NCBI GenBank assembly: GCA_947463975.1
Contig: CANHUW010000002.1
Location: forward strand, 1 to 31,610
Length of the DNA: 31,610 bases
Direction of reading: 5' to 3'
From: Bacteroidota bacterium
GTDB taxonomy: Bacteria; Bacteroidota; Bacteroidia; Chitinophagales; Chitinophagaceae
Part shown: one piece after another, positions 16,057-22,229 of the stretch
How positions within the stretch are numbered: the stretch's first letter is position 1
Layout: each line of letters opens with the position of its first letter
Notes under the pieces: generated by a model
Seen by the model: only the letters and a program-made list of their open reading frames with translations
Told to the model about the DNA's origin: nothing
Database searches by the model: none
Translations under genes and position numbers: made by a program

Positions 16057-17046
16057 ATGATTCAACCACCCTTTGATATAGCAACATTATGGGCATTGAG
16101 CCCTGCCGATTTTGGCAATAAAGCCAAGGCTTTATCTGAATGGCAGGCTAAAAACAATGCGGTATATAAAGAATGGATACATCTAGCCAAGTCACATCAA
16201 ATGCTAGAAGAAGAAGCTCTGGTAACGGGCATTCCTTTCTTACCTATTTCTTTTTTCAAAACCCATGATGTTTTTATTGGCCCAAAACCTTCCACACATT
16301 TTGAGAGCAGTGGAACAACCGCTGACGTGGTAAGTAAACATTGGGTAACGGATTTGAGTATTTACGCTTCTAGTTTTAATAAAGGCTTTGAATTGTGCTA
16401 TGGACATCCAAGTGATTATTGTATTATTGGATTATTGCCTTCTTATTTAGAAAGAGCTCATTCTAGTTTGGTATATATGGTAGATCATTTAATTAAACAA
16501 TCATCTCATGCTTTGAGTGGATTTTATTTAAATGAATTTGAAAAATTAGATACTGTTTTAAAAGAATTGGAAACTAAAAAACAAAAAACCATTTTAATAG
16601 GGGTGAGTTTTGCATTGATGGATTTTGCCGATGCATTTCCGCAGCAATTAAAGTCCACAATTGTAATGGAGACCGGTGGAATGAAAGGAAGAAGAACAGA
16701 GATGATTAAACCATTGCTAAATGCTTATTTAAAGGAAAGATTAGGCACTACGACTATTCATTCAGAGTATGGAATGACTGAATTATTAAGTCAAGCCTAT
16801 GCAGTAAAAGAAGGTGTTTTTAGATGCCCTCCTTGGATGAAGATGTTAGTGGGAGATGAGGAAGACCCGGATCAATTAAAAACTATAGGAAGAGGTATAT
16901 TGCACGTCATTGATTTAGCGAATATTTATAGCTGTGCTTTTATTGCCACACAAGATATTGCAGAAGTATATGAGGATGGAAGTTTTAGTATCCTTGGAAG
17001 GGCTGACAACAGTGACAGAAGAGGTTGTAGTCTTTTAGTGGTTTAG
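16057..17046 (+). CDS. LuxE/PaaK-like adenylate-forming protein (acyl-protein synthetase family)
   Basis: A 329-residue protein resembling LuxE, the acyl-protein synthetase of bacterial luminescence, and the wider ANL adenylating family. Motifs: H81-FESSGTT (the Ser/Thr/Gly ATP loop), METGGMKGRR (205-213), HSEYGMTELLSQAY (235-248, the A5-type motif) and GRADNSDRRG (314-323). It is truncated relative to acyl-CoA synthetases and lacks the full mobile C-terminal domain, as LuxE does. There is no lux reductase or acyltransferase beside it, so bioluminescence is not suggested; members annotated as 'acyl transferase' are common in this phylum with unknown role. ATG 16057 is chosen over TTG 16042, which belongs to the -7 box. 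The gene is monocistronic. Confidence 0.85.
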   Translation: MIQPPFDIATLWALSPADFGNKAKALSEWQAKNNAVYKEWIHLAKSHQMLEEEALVTGIPFLPISFFKTHDVFIGPKPSTHFESSGTTADVVSKHWVTDLSIYASSFNKGFELCYGHPSDYCIIGLLPSYLERAHSSLVYMVDHLIKQSSHALSGFYLNEFEKLDTVLKELETKKQKTILIGVSFALMDFADAFPQQLKSTIVMETGGMKGRRTEMIKPLLNAYLKERLGTTTIHSEYGMTELLSQAYAVKEGVFRCPPWMKMLVGDEEDPDQLKTIGRGILHVIDLANIYSCAFIATQDIAEVYEDGSFSILGRADNSDRRGCSLLVV

Positions 17047-17067
17047 TTTGATCTAGTTTTATCAAAT
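17047..17067. other. Short inverted repeat between convergent genes
   Basis: TTTGAT (17047-17052) pairs with ATCAAA (17061-17066) right after the LuxE-like stop, with imperfect extension into flanking bases. It might be a weak terminator but no T tract follows. Confidence 0.3.
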
Positions 17068-17110
17068 CTAACCTAACCTAACCTAACCTAACCTAACCTA
17101 ACCTAACCTA
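17068..17110. repeat. Pentanucleotide microsatellite (CTAAC)n
   Basis: Eight perfect copies of CTAAC plus three bases, then two degenerate copies (CTAAT-like) to about 17119. It lies between the convergent LuxE-like gene and the membrane protein gene and is outside both reading frames. Its sequence is telomere-like in look only; there is no sign of a replicon end. Confidence 0.95.
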
Positions 17111-17120
17111 ATCTAATTTA

Positions 17121-17150
17121 CTATACTATACTATACTATACTATACTATA
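17121..17150. repeat. Pentanucleotide microsatellite (CTATA)n
   Basis: Six perfect tandem copies of CTATA, separated by about 10 bp from the CTAAC array. It ends 10 bp before the stop codon of the minus-strand gene at 17161. The two arrays share the same 5-bp period and the CTA core. Confidence 0.95.
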
Positions 17151-17160
17151 CTTGCAGTTT

Positions 17161-18609
17161 TTACTCCTTAAAAAGCTTCTCTATATCAACAATATAAGCT
17201 TTATTTAAACTGTAATTATACTGTCTTTTGTCTGAATGATCTCTTTGCTTTACAATCAATGGTTCACTATACTGTGTTGCCATTTTGAATTTTTGATTAA
17301 TCCTAATAAAATAATCACTCCTGCTTTTATTTTGTGTCAAAGTGTCTTTTTGTTGAACCCCAATAATTTTATTGATCAACTTGGTAGAAACTTCTTCTCC
17401 TTTTAAAAGATGTTTGTATAATTCTTCAATCAATTCTTTTTCTACTATTGTCAGTGCATTATAGAAGTTGTTATTCAATATTGTAACTACTTCTTTTGGC
17501 AATCTCTTTTTGTTCTTTTGAAAGCCGTACACAAAATAGAAAAGGACAAAAGTAGATAAAACTGAAAGCAACAATGTTTTGTTGGTATCTAAAAAGCCAG
17601 TAACCATACCAAGGTAATCTGTTTTATTGGAGTAAACATATTCTTGATTGGCAAGGTCTATCATTTTCTCATTGAAGGCAAATACTTCGTATTCTATTTT
17701 CTTGTCTTTGGAAAGTTTTATAAAGTAAATGTTCTTTCCAATATTAAATTGAAAATTAGTAATTCCTATCTTATTTTCATTACTATAAATTCTTAGCCAT
17801 TTTTGTCTTAATTCATTATTGAATGAAGATTTTAGTTTACCGTAATTATTCTTTTCAAAATTGATCCAATAAAATTCTAATGCACTTTGTATAATTAAGG
17901 TATTCCCAAAATCTAAAGCCAGGGAGTTTTTAGCCAATAAAATTCTTTTTAATTCAGGGTTAATTTTACCCAGTGCCGTCCAATTTTTAGTGTTGTAATC
18001 TAAAACAAAACAGGTGTCGATTGCCACCATGTCAAATGACTGAGGGTAATTTTTGTAATTATATGAATTGGAAATATACAGTTTTGGTTGTACACCGTCA
18101 TCCTTAACATTGATTACTGCGTCTTGAAAATTATCAAAAAAGCTAGGAACTGCCCTATTGGTTTGAATTAACTCCCATTGATCCGTTTGTCTACTAAAGA
18201 AGGTCAATAAGCCTCTTATCGACCAAAAGCCTAGTCCACCAAACTGATATAATGTGTCTCTTGTGAAAAAAGTCTTGGAGAAAAAGTTAACGCCCGAATG
18301 TATTGTAGAGTCAATTCTTATTGAACGATATGTGTCATTATTTTTAATAATCTGATACAATCTACCTGTACCTAGTGGCTGAATGTATATTTGACCTTTT
18401 TGTTTAGCAATATTGAGAAAGGTGGCACCTTTGAAATCAGTTCCGAATTGGAATTCGTTATTATCTATTGTGCTATAAAAATCAGCAGTATCTTTTTCTA
18501 TGAGTTTAATTAAGCTTATTTCATAATCTTTTAATACGTTATTTCCTTTTTGAGCAGAAAGGAGGGTAAAGATTAGCAAGAAGCAAATGCTTAGTAATTC
18601 TTTTTTCAT
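17161..18609 (-). CDS. Single-pass membrane protein with exported domain and possible cytoplasmic winged helix
   Basis: A 482-residue protein that I cannot assign to a named family. Residues 1-20 are a signal peptide (ending LLSAQ). Residues 21-340 form an exported domain rich in Phe/Tyr/Asn with short beta-rich segments (LYQIIKN, LYQFGGLGFW, WTALGKINPEL), somewhat like propeller blades. A single membrane helix follows at about 345-363 (TLLLSVLSTFVLFYFVYGF), then basic residues and a 119-residue cytoplasmic tail. The tail has a helical part (374-442, including VSTKLINKIIGV and NKSRSDYFIRINQKF) and then VKQRDHSDKRQYNYSL, a pattern that could be a winged helix-turn-helix with its beta wing. If so, this is a one-component transmembrane regulator; that is inference. 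No partner gene is adjacent. A -7 box lies upstream. Confidence 0.75.
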   Translation of the reverse strand: MKKELLSICFLLIFTLLSAQKGNNVLKDYEISLIKLIEKDTADFYSTIDNNEFQFGTDFKGATFLNIAKQKGQIYIQPLGTGRLYQIIKNNDTYRSIRIDSTIHSGVNFFSKTFFTRDTLYQFGGLGFWSIRGLLTFFSRQTDQWELIQTNRAVPSFFDNFQDAVINVKDDGVQPKLYISNSYNYKNYPQSFDMVAIDTCFVLDYNTKNWTALGKINPELKRILLAKNSLALDFGNTLIIQSALEFYWINFEKNNYGKLKSSFNNELRQKWLRIYSNENKIGITNFQFNIGKNIYFIKLSKDKKIEYEVFAFNEKMIDLANQEYVYSNKTDYLGMVTGFLDTNKTLLLSVLSTFVLFYFVYGFQKNKKRLPKEVVTILNNNFYNALTIVEKELIEELYKHLLKGEEVSTKLINKIIGVQQKDTLTQNKSRSDYFIRINQKFKMATQYSEPLIVKQRDHSDKRQYNYSLNKAYIVDIEKLFKE

Positions 18610-18625
18610 ACAATGACTTCTATTC

Positions 18626-18633
18626 CAAAAGTA
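18626..18633 (-). promoter_or_regulatory. -7 box (TACTTTTG, minus strand) for the membrane-regulator-like gene
   Basis: Read on the minus strand, TACTTTTG lies 16 nt upstream of the ATG at 18609 and matches TAnnTTTG exactly. The upstream stretch is very T-rich but has no clear -33 TTTG. Confidence 0.5.
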
Positions 18634-18844
18634 GATAAAAATTATAATAAGAAAATAACTTATTTGTTTTAATTAAAATTATATAAATTACTAATATGTA
18701 TATAAATGTTTTATAATATTTTAAATAGATTTATATTATTTCACATCTTTGTTTACAAAAAACCTAACATCAAGCGTTATTTGGTTGCAGATTTGTTTTT
18801 TCTTAGAATTAGTACTATAATAGATTAAAGAAATATTAAATATA

Positions 18845-18866
18845 TTATCCTTTGGGGGAAGGATAA
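18845..18866. other. Perfect 8-bp hairpin TTATCCTT/AAGGATAA
   Basis: Arms 18845-18852 and 18859-18866 enclose the 6-nt loop TGGGGG. On the minus strand it is followed by TATATTTAATATTTC, so it could help end the EamA transcript; on the + strand it directly precedes the second hairpin. Confidence 0.6.
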
Positions 18867-18868
18867 TC

Positions 18869-18908
18869 GGGGTGGTTAGGATTCGTCTTAATCACCCCAA
18901 ATTTTTTC
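18869..18908 (+). terminator. Rho-independent terminator-like hairpin with T run, + strand
   Basis: GGGGTGGTTA (18869-18878) pairs with TAATCACCCC (18889-18898) with one G-T pair and a 10-nt loop, then AAATTTTTTC. The T run indicates + strand use, yet no + strand gene lies upstream for about 1.8 kb. It may serve a small RNA, or stop readthrough toward the EamA gene. Confidence 0.6.
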
Positions 18909-18925
18909 TTAAATATTCGAATTTG

Positions 18926-19786
18926 TTATTCAGATCTCTTAACCATTAATACCCCAATAATCACTAGTACTGTCCCCAATATTTGTAATAGACTAAATGG
19001 TTCATTTAAAAGATATCTGGCTTGAAATAGGGTAGCAACGGGTCCGATACTGGTTACAATGGCTAAATCATTAGAACCAATTCTCTTCATTCCTGTACTT
19101 AGTAAAAAAGAAGGGATTACTGTGGCACAAAGGGCTAAACCTATCACATAGATAAAGATTGGATTATTAGGGTCTAAGTATTGGTGAATACTACCAATAG
19201 GCTCAGTTATACAAAAATGGGTGAATATCCCAGCGCTTGCAGATAACATGGCAATACTGGTATATTGTGTAGCGCCCATTTTGGGAATCAGCTTTCCAGT
19301 GCCCACTAAATATATGGCATAAGTGATGCCACATAATAAAACCATGGATGAACCAAAGATGAATAACTCAGTATGTTGAAATTGTTTCATCTCACTCCAA
19401 TAAGCCAATCCTATTCCGATATAAGTTACCATAATAGCCCACCATTGTCTTTTGATGATAGGTATTTTGAAAAACCAAAAGTTGATTAAAACCGCTAGGG
19501 TTGGATACACAAAAAGTATAATTCTTTCAATCCCTGCTGATATGTATTGCAATCCTATAAAATCAAATAAACTACTTAAATAATAACCAAGCAGGCCCAT
19601 GGAAATTGCCCATAGATAGATTTTATTAGAAGCTTGTATAGCCTTGCCATTTCTTTTAATGGCCCACAATATGATGACATAAAATGGAAGAGAGAGTAAC
19701 ATCCGCAACGTTAATAAAGTGGTTGCATTGATATGACTCTCTCTAAAGCAAAGTTTAATCCAAATTGCTTTTGTTGAAAAAAGCAA
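18926..19786 (-). CDS. EamA/DMT-family transporter, start codon unclear
   Basis: An inner-membrane protein of the drug/metabolite transporter superfamily with two EamA repeats; about nine to ten hydrophobic helices and the end motif NEPFSLLQILGTVLVIIGVLMVKRSE are typical. Substrate is unknown; relatives export amino acids or metabolites. The 286-residue form begins at TTG 19786, which cuts off the start of the first membrane helix. Upstream in-frame codons continue with family-like sequence (FSYNQGFVIAIIGT) back to a stop overlapping the dapD end, but contain no ATG, GTG or TTG, only ATA/ATT. So either a rare start is used or the start was lost. It follows dapD closely on the same strand and may be co-transcribed. 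Confidence 0.8.
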   Translation of the reverse strand: MLFSTKAIWIKLCFRESHINATTLLTLRMLLSLPFYVIILWAIKRNGKAIQASNKIYLWAISMGLLGYYLSSLFDFIGLQYISAGIERIILFVYPTLAVLINFWFFKIPIIKRQWWAIMVTYIGIGLAYWSEMKQFQHTELFIFGSSMVLLCGITYAIYLVGTGKLIPKMGATQYTSIAMLSASAGIFTHFCITEPIGSIHQYLDPNNPIFIYVIGLALCATVIPSFLLSTGMKRIGSNDLAIVTSIGPVATLFQARYLLNEPFSLLQILGTVLVIIGVLMVKRSE

Positions 19787-19836
19787 TGTGCCAATTATAG
19801 CAATAACAAAACCTTGATTATATGAAAAGGACTTTT

Positions 19837-20649
19837 TTATACTGCTACATTAAAATCTCTTAATGCATCATTTAAGCTGGTCTTTAAATCGGTACTCGGT
19901 TTTCTTTGCCCAATAATCAATGCACAACTAACTTGGAAATCTCCTGCTGGGAAAGTCTTTGTATAAGAACCAGGTATTACCACACTTCTTGCTGGAACTC
20001 TTCCTTTATATTCGATGGGCGTTGGTCCGCTTACGTCAATAATTTTAGTGCTTTGGGTTAATACCACATTAGCACCTAAAACCACTTCTTTTTCTAAATG
20101 CACGCCTTCCACAACAATACATCTACTTCCAATAAAGCAACCATCTTCTACAATTACTGGACTTGCTTGTAATGGTTCTAATACACCGCCAATACCCACG
20201 CCACCACTTAAATGAACCCCTTTACCAATTTGAGCGCAGCTTCCAACGGTTGCCCAAGTGTCCACCATTGTTCCTTCATCTACATAAGCACCAATGTTAA
20301 CATAGCTTGGCATTAACACTACATTCTTAGCTAGGTAAGCACCATATCTTGCAATGGCATGTGGCACTGCTCTTACGCCTAAGGCTGCATAGCCAGATTT
20401 CAATAACATTTTATCATGAAACTCAAATGGAGCAATTTCCCAAGTTTGCATTTGTTGAATACCAAAATACATTAAGATCGCTTGCTTTACCCATTCATTC
20501 ACTACCCATTGATCACCCTTAGGTTCGGCAACTCTTAATCTTCCCTTGTCCACTTCTTCAATTACGGATCTAATCGCCTCACTGTATTTTGTGTCTTTTA
20601 ATAATCCACGATCCTGCCATGCAGCATCGATAGTTGTTTTTAATTCCAT
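19837..20649 (-). CDS. dapD: 2,3,4,5-tetrahydropyridine-2,6-dicarboxylate N-succinyltransferase
   Basis: A 270-residue cytoplasmic enzyme of the succinylase branch of the diaminopimelate/lysine pathway; it transfers succinyl from succinyl-CoA to tetrahydrodipicolinate. It has the left-handed beta-helix hexapeptide pattern (YVNIGAYVDEGTMVDTWATV, GVHLSGGVGIGG), the typical PFEFHDKM and AVPHAIARYGA stretches and the C-terminal PAGDFQVSCALIIGQR. Length is close to the E. coli enzyme (274). ATG 20649 is chosen over TTG 20694 because the latter coincides with the -33 element of a good promoter. It is divergent from tsaC. Identity very confident. Confidence 0.97.
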   Translation of the reverse strand: MELKTTIDAAWQDRGLLKDTKYSEAIRSVIEEVDKGRLRVAEPKGDQWVVNEWVKQAILMYFGIQQMQTWEIAPFEFHDKMLLKSGYAALGVRAVPHAIARYGAYLAKNVVLMPSYVNIGAYVDEGTMVDTWATVGSCAQIGKGVHLSGGVGIGGVLEPLQASPVIVEDGCFIGSRCIVVEGVHLEKEVVLGANVVLTQSTKIIDVSGPTPIEYKGRVPARSVVIPGSYTKTFPAGDFQVSCALIIGQRKPSTDLKTSLNDALRDFNVAV

Positions 20650-20663
20650 TTTTTCAATTTGGG

Positions 20664-20694
20664 CAAAAATACGGCTCGAATGTTTAATTTGCAA
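20664..20694 (-). promoter_or_regulatory. dapD promoter, TTG-N20-TATTTTTG (minus strand)
   Basis: On the minus strand TTG (20694-20692), 20 bp, TATTTTTG (20671-20664) match the Bacteroidota -33/-7 consensus with ideal spacing. The -7 box lies 14 nt before the dapD ATG. The divergent tsaC start is only 2-11 bp beyond the -33 element, so the two promoters must overlap. Confidence 0.7.
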
Positions 20695-20704
20695 TATGTT
20701 TTTA

Positions 20705-21268
20705 ATGGAAGATGATTTGCAAGCAAGTTTAGAGGTCCTTCAGCAAGGGGGTCTCATACTATATCCTACTGATACCATTTGGGGGATAGGGTGTGATGCT
20801 ACTAATGAAAATGCTGTAGCAAAGATATTTGATTTAAAAAAAAGGGCAGACACAAAGGCCTTTATTGTATTAGTGGCCAATGAAGAAAGCATCTTGGAAT
20901 ATACCAATCAAATCAATATTAAGATTTTTGATTACATCAAAGGTGTCCATCAGCCTACTACAGTGATTTATGAACAAGCAAAAGGTTTAGCAAAAAATTT
21001 GATTGCAGCCGATGGCAGTATCGCTATTAGAATTTGTAAAGAAATATTTTGTAATAAACTGATTCATCAATTTGGCAAACCCATTGTGAGTACTTCAGCG
21101 AATATTTCTGGTTATCCAACTCCACTAAGTTTTGCTGATATTTCTTTAGATATAAAAGAAAGCGTTGATTATATTGTTCGATATCGTCAGGATGATCAAA
21201 TAATTCAACAACCTTCCTCCATTGTCAAATGGGACGCAGAAGGTAATTTAGTGGTAATTAGAAAGTAG
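20705..21268 (+). CDS. tsaC: L-threonylcarbamoyladenylate synthase (YrdC/Sua5 family)
   Basis: A 187-residue single-domain YrdC-type protein making threonylcarbamoyl-AMP from threonine, bicarbonate and ATP, the first step of t6A37 tRNA modification. Motifs: LILYPTDTIWGIGCDA (17-32), K45-K-R47-x3-K51 (the KxR signature separating YrdC from YciO), AIRI (107-110) and S129TSAN133ISG. Length matches the YrdC rather than the longer Sua5 form. ATG 20705 or ATG 20696 could start it; further upstream frame sequence overlaps dapD antisense and is not family-like. Its stop (TAG 21266-21268) touches the stop of the convergent glycosyltransferase with no gap. Confidence 0.92.
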   Translation: MEDDLQASLEVLQQGGLILYPTDTIWGIGCDATNENAVAKIFDLKKRADTKAFIVLVANEESILEYTNQINIKIFDYIKGVHQPTTVIYEQAKGLAKNLIAADGSIAIRICKEIFCNKLIHQFGKPIVSTSANISGYPTPLSFADISLDIKESVDYIVRYRQDDQIIQQPSSIVKWDAEGNLVVIRK

Positions 21269-22162
21269 TTATCTTCTATTGTATAATAATTCTTTTACCA
21301 TTTGCCTTTTGGTACTTGAAAATGGTAAAGCAATCAATAAGTTAATAATGGTCATCAGCAATAGTGTTGCTTGAGCAATCCATTTTCCAGGGACCCCAAT
21401 ATGTTTATCGATATATTTAAAATTGGAAATAATTACAGCAGATTTAGTAATCGCTTTTATTGTTGGATTGATTCTTGAAGAGCCTCCATGGCTATGGATA
21501 CACTGAATATCATTATACATCACTCTCTTCCACCCCAATAATGACGCAGCTTTGCTTAGGTCCATATCTTCACAATACATCCAAAATCGTTGATCCCATC
21601 CACCAATGATTTTAAAATCTTTTGATCTCATTAATACAAAAGATCCGGAAATCCAATCAGGATAACTCACTGATTCATCGCTCCAATCTTTTTTTGAAAG
21701 TTTTTTGCCTCCGATCAATCTTTGTATACTTCTAATGGGAGGCCAAATATTCCACCATTGTAAAAACAAACCAAAGGGATAAGTATCTCTGCCTTTATCG
21801 TCTAGTTGTTTGATGCCAATTAATTTCCAATCGGGTTCGGTATTTGTTTTTTGAATAAGTGGCAAAAGTGTTTGAGGATCTAAAATGGTGTCTGGATTTA
21901 AAAACAATATCCATTCTCCTTTTGCAATGGCTGCTCCTTTATTACAAGCTTGTGCAAATCCTCCATTGATTTCTTGTTGTATAAATTGTACTGAGGGGTG
22001 GGCCAACATGAAATCTTTTATTTTTCCATCATTAGAATGATTGTCCACCACCACAACTTCTAAGAAGTCCAAAGATTGTTGTTGAATACTTTTTAAACAA
22101 GTATCTAATCTTTGCCAACATCTATAACTAACAATTACTATGCTTAGGGAGGTCATTTGCAT
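21269..22162 (-). CDS. Family 2 glycosyltransferase (rhamnosyltransferase-like)
   Basis: A 297-residue GT-A fold enzyme. It starts with SLSIVIVSYRCW, has VVVVDNHSND (nucleotide-sugar loop), the metal site FLNPDT, the WISGSFVLMR acceptor-region motif and the FWMYCEDMDLSKAA catalytic-base region, all typical of the WbbL/RfbN group. A hydrophobic C-terminal segment (about 265-282, ATLLLMTIINLLIALPF) would tether it to the inner membrane. It likely adds a sugar to a lipid-linked surface polysaccharide precursor; donor and acceptor cannot be read. It is not inside a polysaccharide cluster here. ATG 22162 or ATG 22156 could be used. It is divergent from cca. Confidence 0.9.
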   Translation of the reverse strand: MQMTSLSIVIVSYRCWQRLDTCLKSIQQQSLDFLEVVVVDNHSNDGKIKDFMLAHPSVQFIQQEINGGFAQACNKGAAIAKGEWILFLNPDTILDPQTLLPLIQKTNTEPDWKLIGIKQLDDKGRDTYPFGLFLQWWNIWPPIRSIQRLIGGKKLSKKDWSDESVSYPDWISGSFVLMRSKDFKIIGGWDQRFWMYCEDMDLSKAASLLGWKRVMYNDIQCIHSHGGSSRINPTIKAITKSAVIISNFKYIDKHIGVPGKWIAQATLLLMTIINLLIALPFSSTKRQMVKELLYNRR

Positions 22163-22215
22163 TTATTTTGCCACTATTAGCGGCTATTTGCTTACGAATA
22201 TAGGGAACAATTAAG

Positions 22216-22223
22216 TACTTTTG
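22216..22223 (+). promoter_or_regulatory. -7 box (TACTTTTG) for cca
   Basis: TACTTTTG is an exact TAnnTTTG match ending 6 nt before ATG 22230, predicting a leaderless or near-leaderless mRNA. Its TTG (22221-22223) is also an in-frame candidate start and is better read as promoter. TTTG at 22187-22190 is 25 bp upstream, somewhat far for -33. Confidence 0.6.
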
Positions 22224-22229
22224 CTTGCT

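Larger units (their letters stand above)
18610..18925. other. 316-bp AT-rich gap with two hairpins; possible small RNA
   Basis: No convincing reading frame is present. It holds the -7 box of the minus-strand gene (18626-18633), then an AT-rich stretch, a weak + strand promoter-like pair (TTTT 18719-18722, 21 bp, CATCTTTG 18744-18751), an octamer AACCTAAC (18761-18768), and two strong hairpins at 18845-18866 and 18869-18898 ending in a T run. A + strand transcript from about 18758 to 18908 would be closed by a canonical terminator. Confidence 0.5.

Noticed and set aside
16057..17046. Bioluminescence locus, from the LuxE-like protein
   Set aside because: No luciferase, reductase or acyl-transferase genes are adjacent; LuxE-like proteins are widespread in non-luminous bacteria.
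17068..17110. (CTAAC)n as a telomere or replicon-end signal
   Set aside because: The array is short, internal, and flanked by ordinary genes on both sides.
18761..18768. AACCTAAC octamer as a partner of the downstream CTAAC array flanking the membrane protein gene
   Set aside because: A single 8-bp match in AT-rich DNA 1.7 kb away is not enough to infer a repeat-bounded element.
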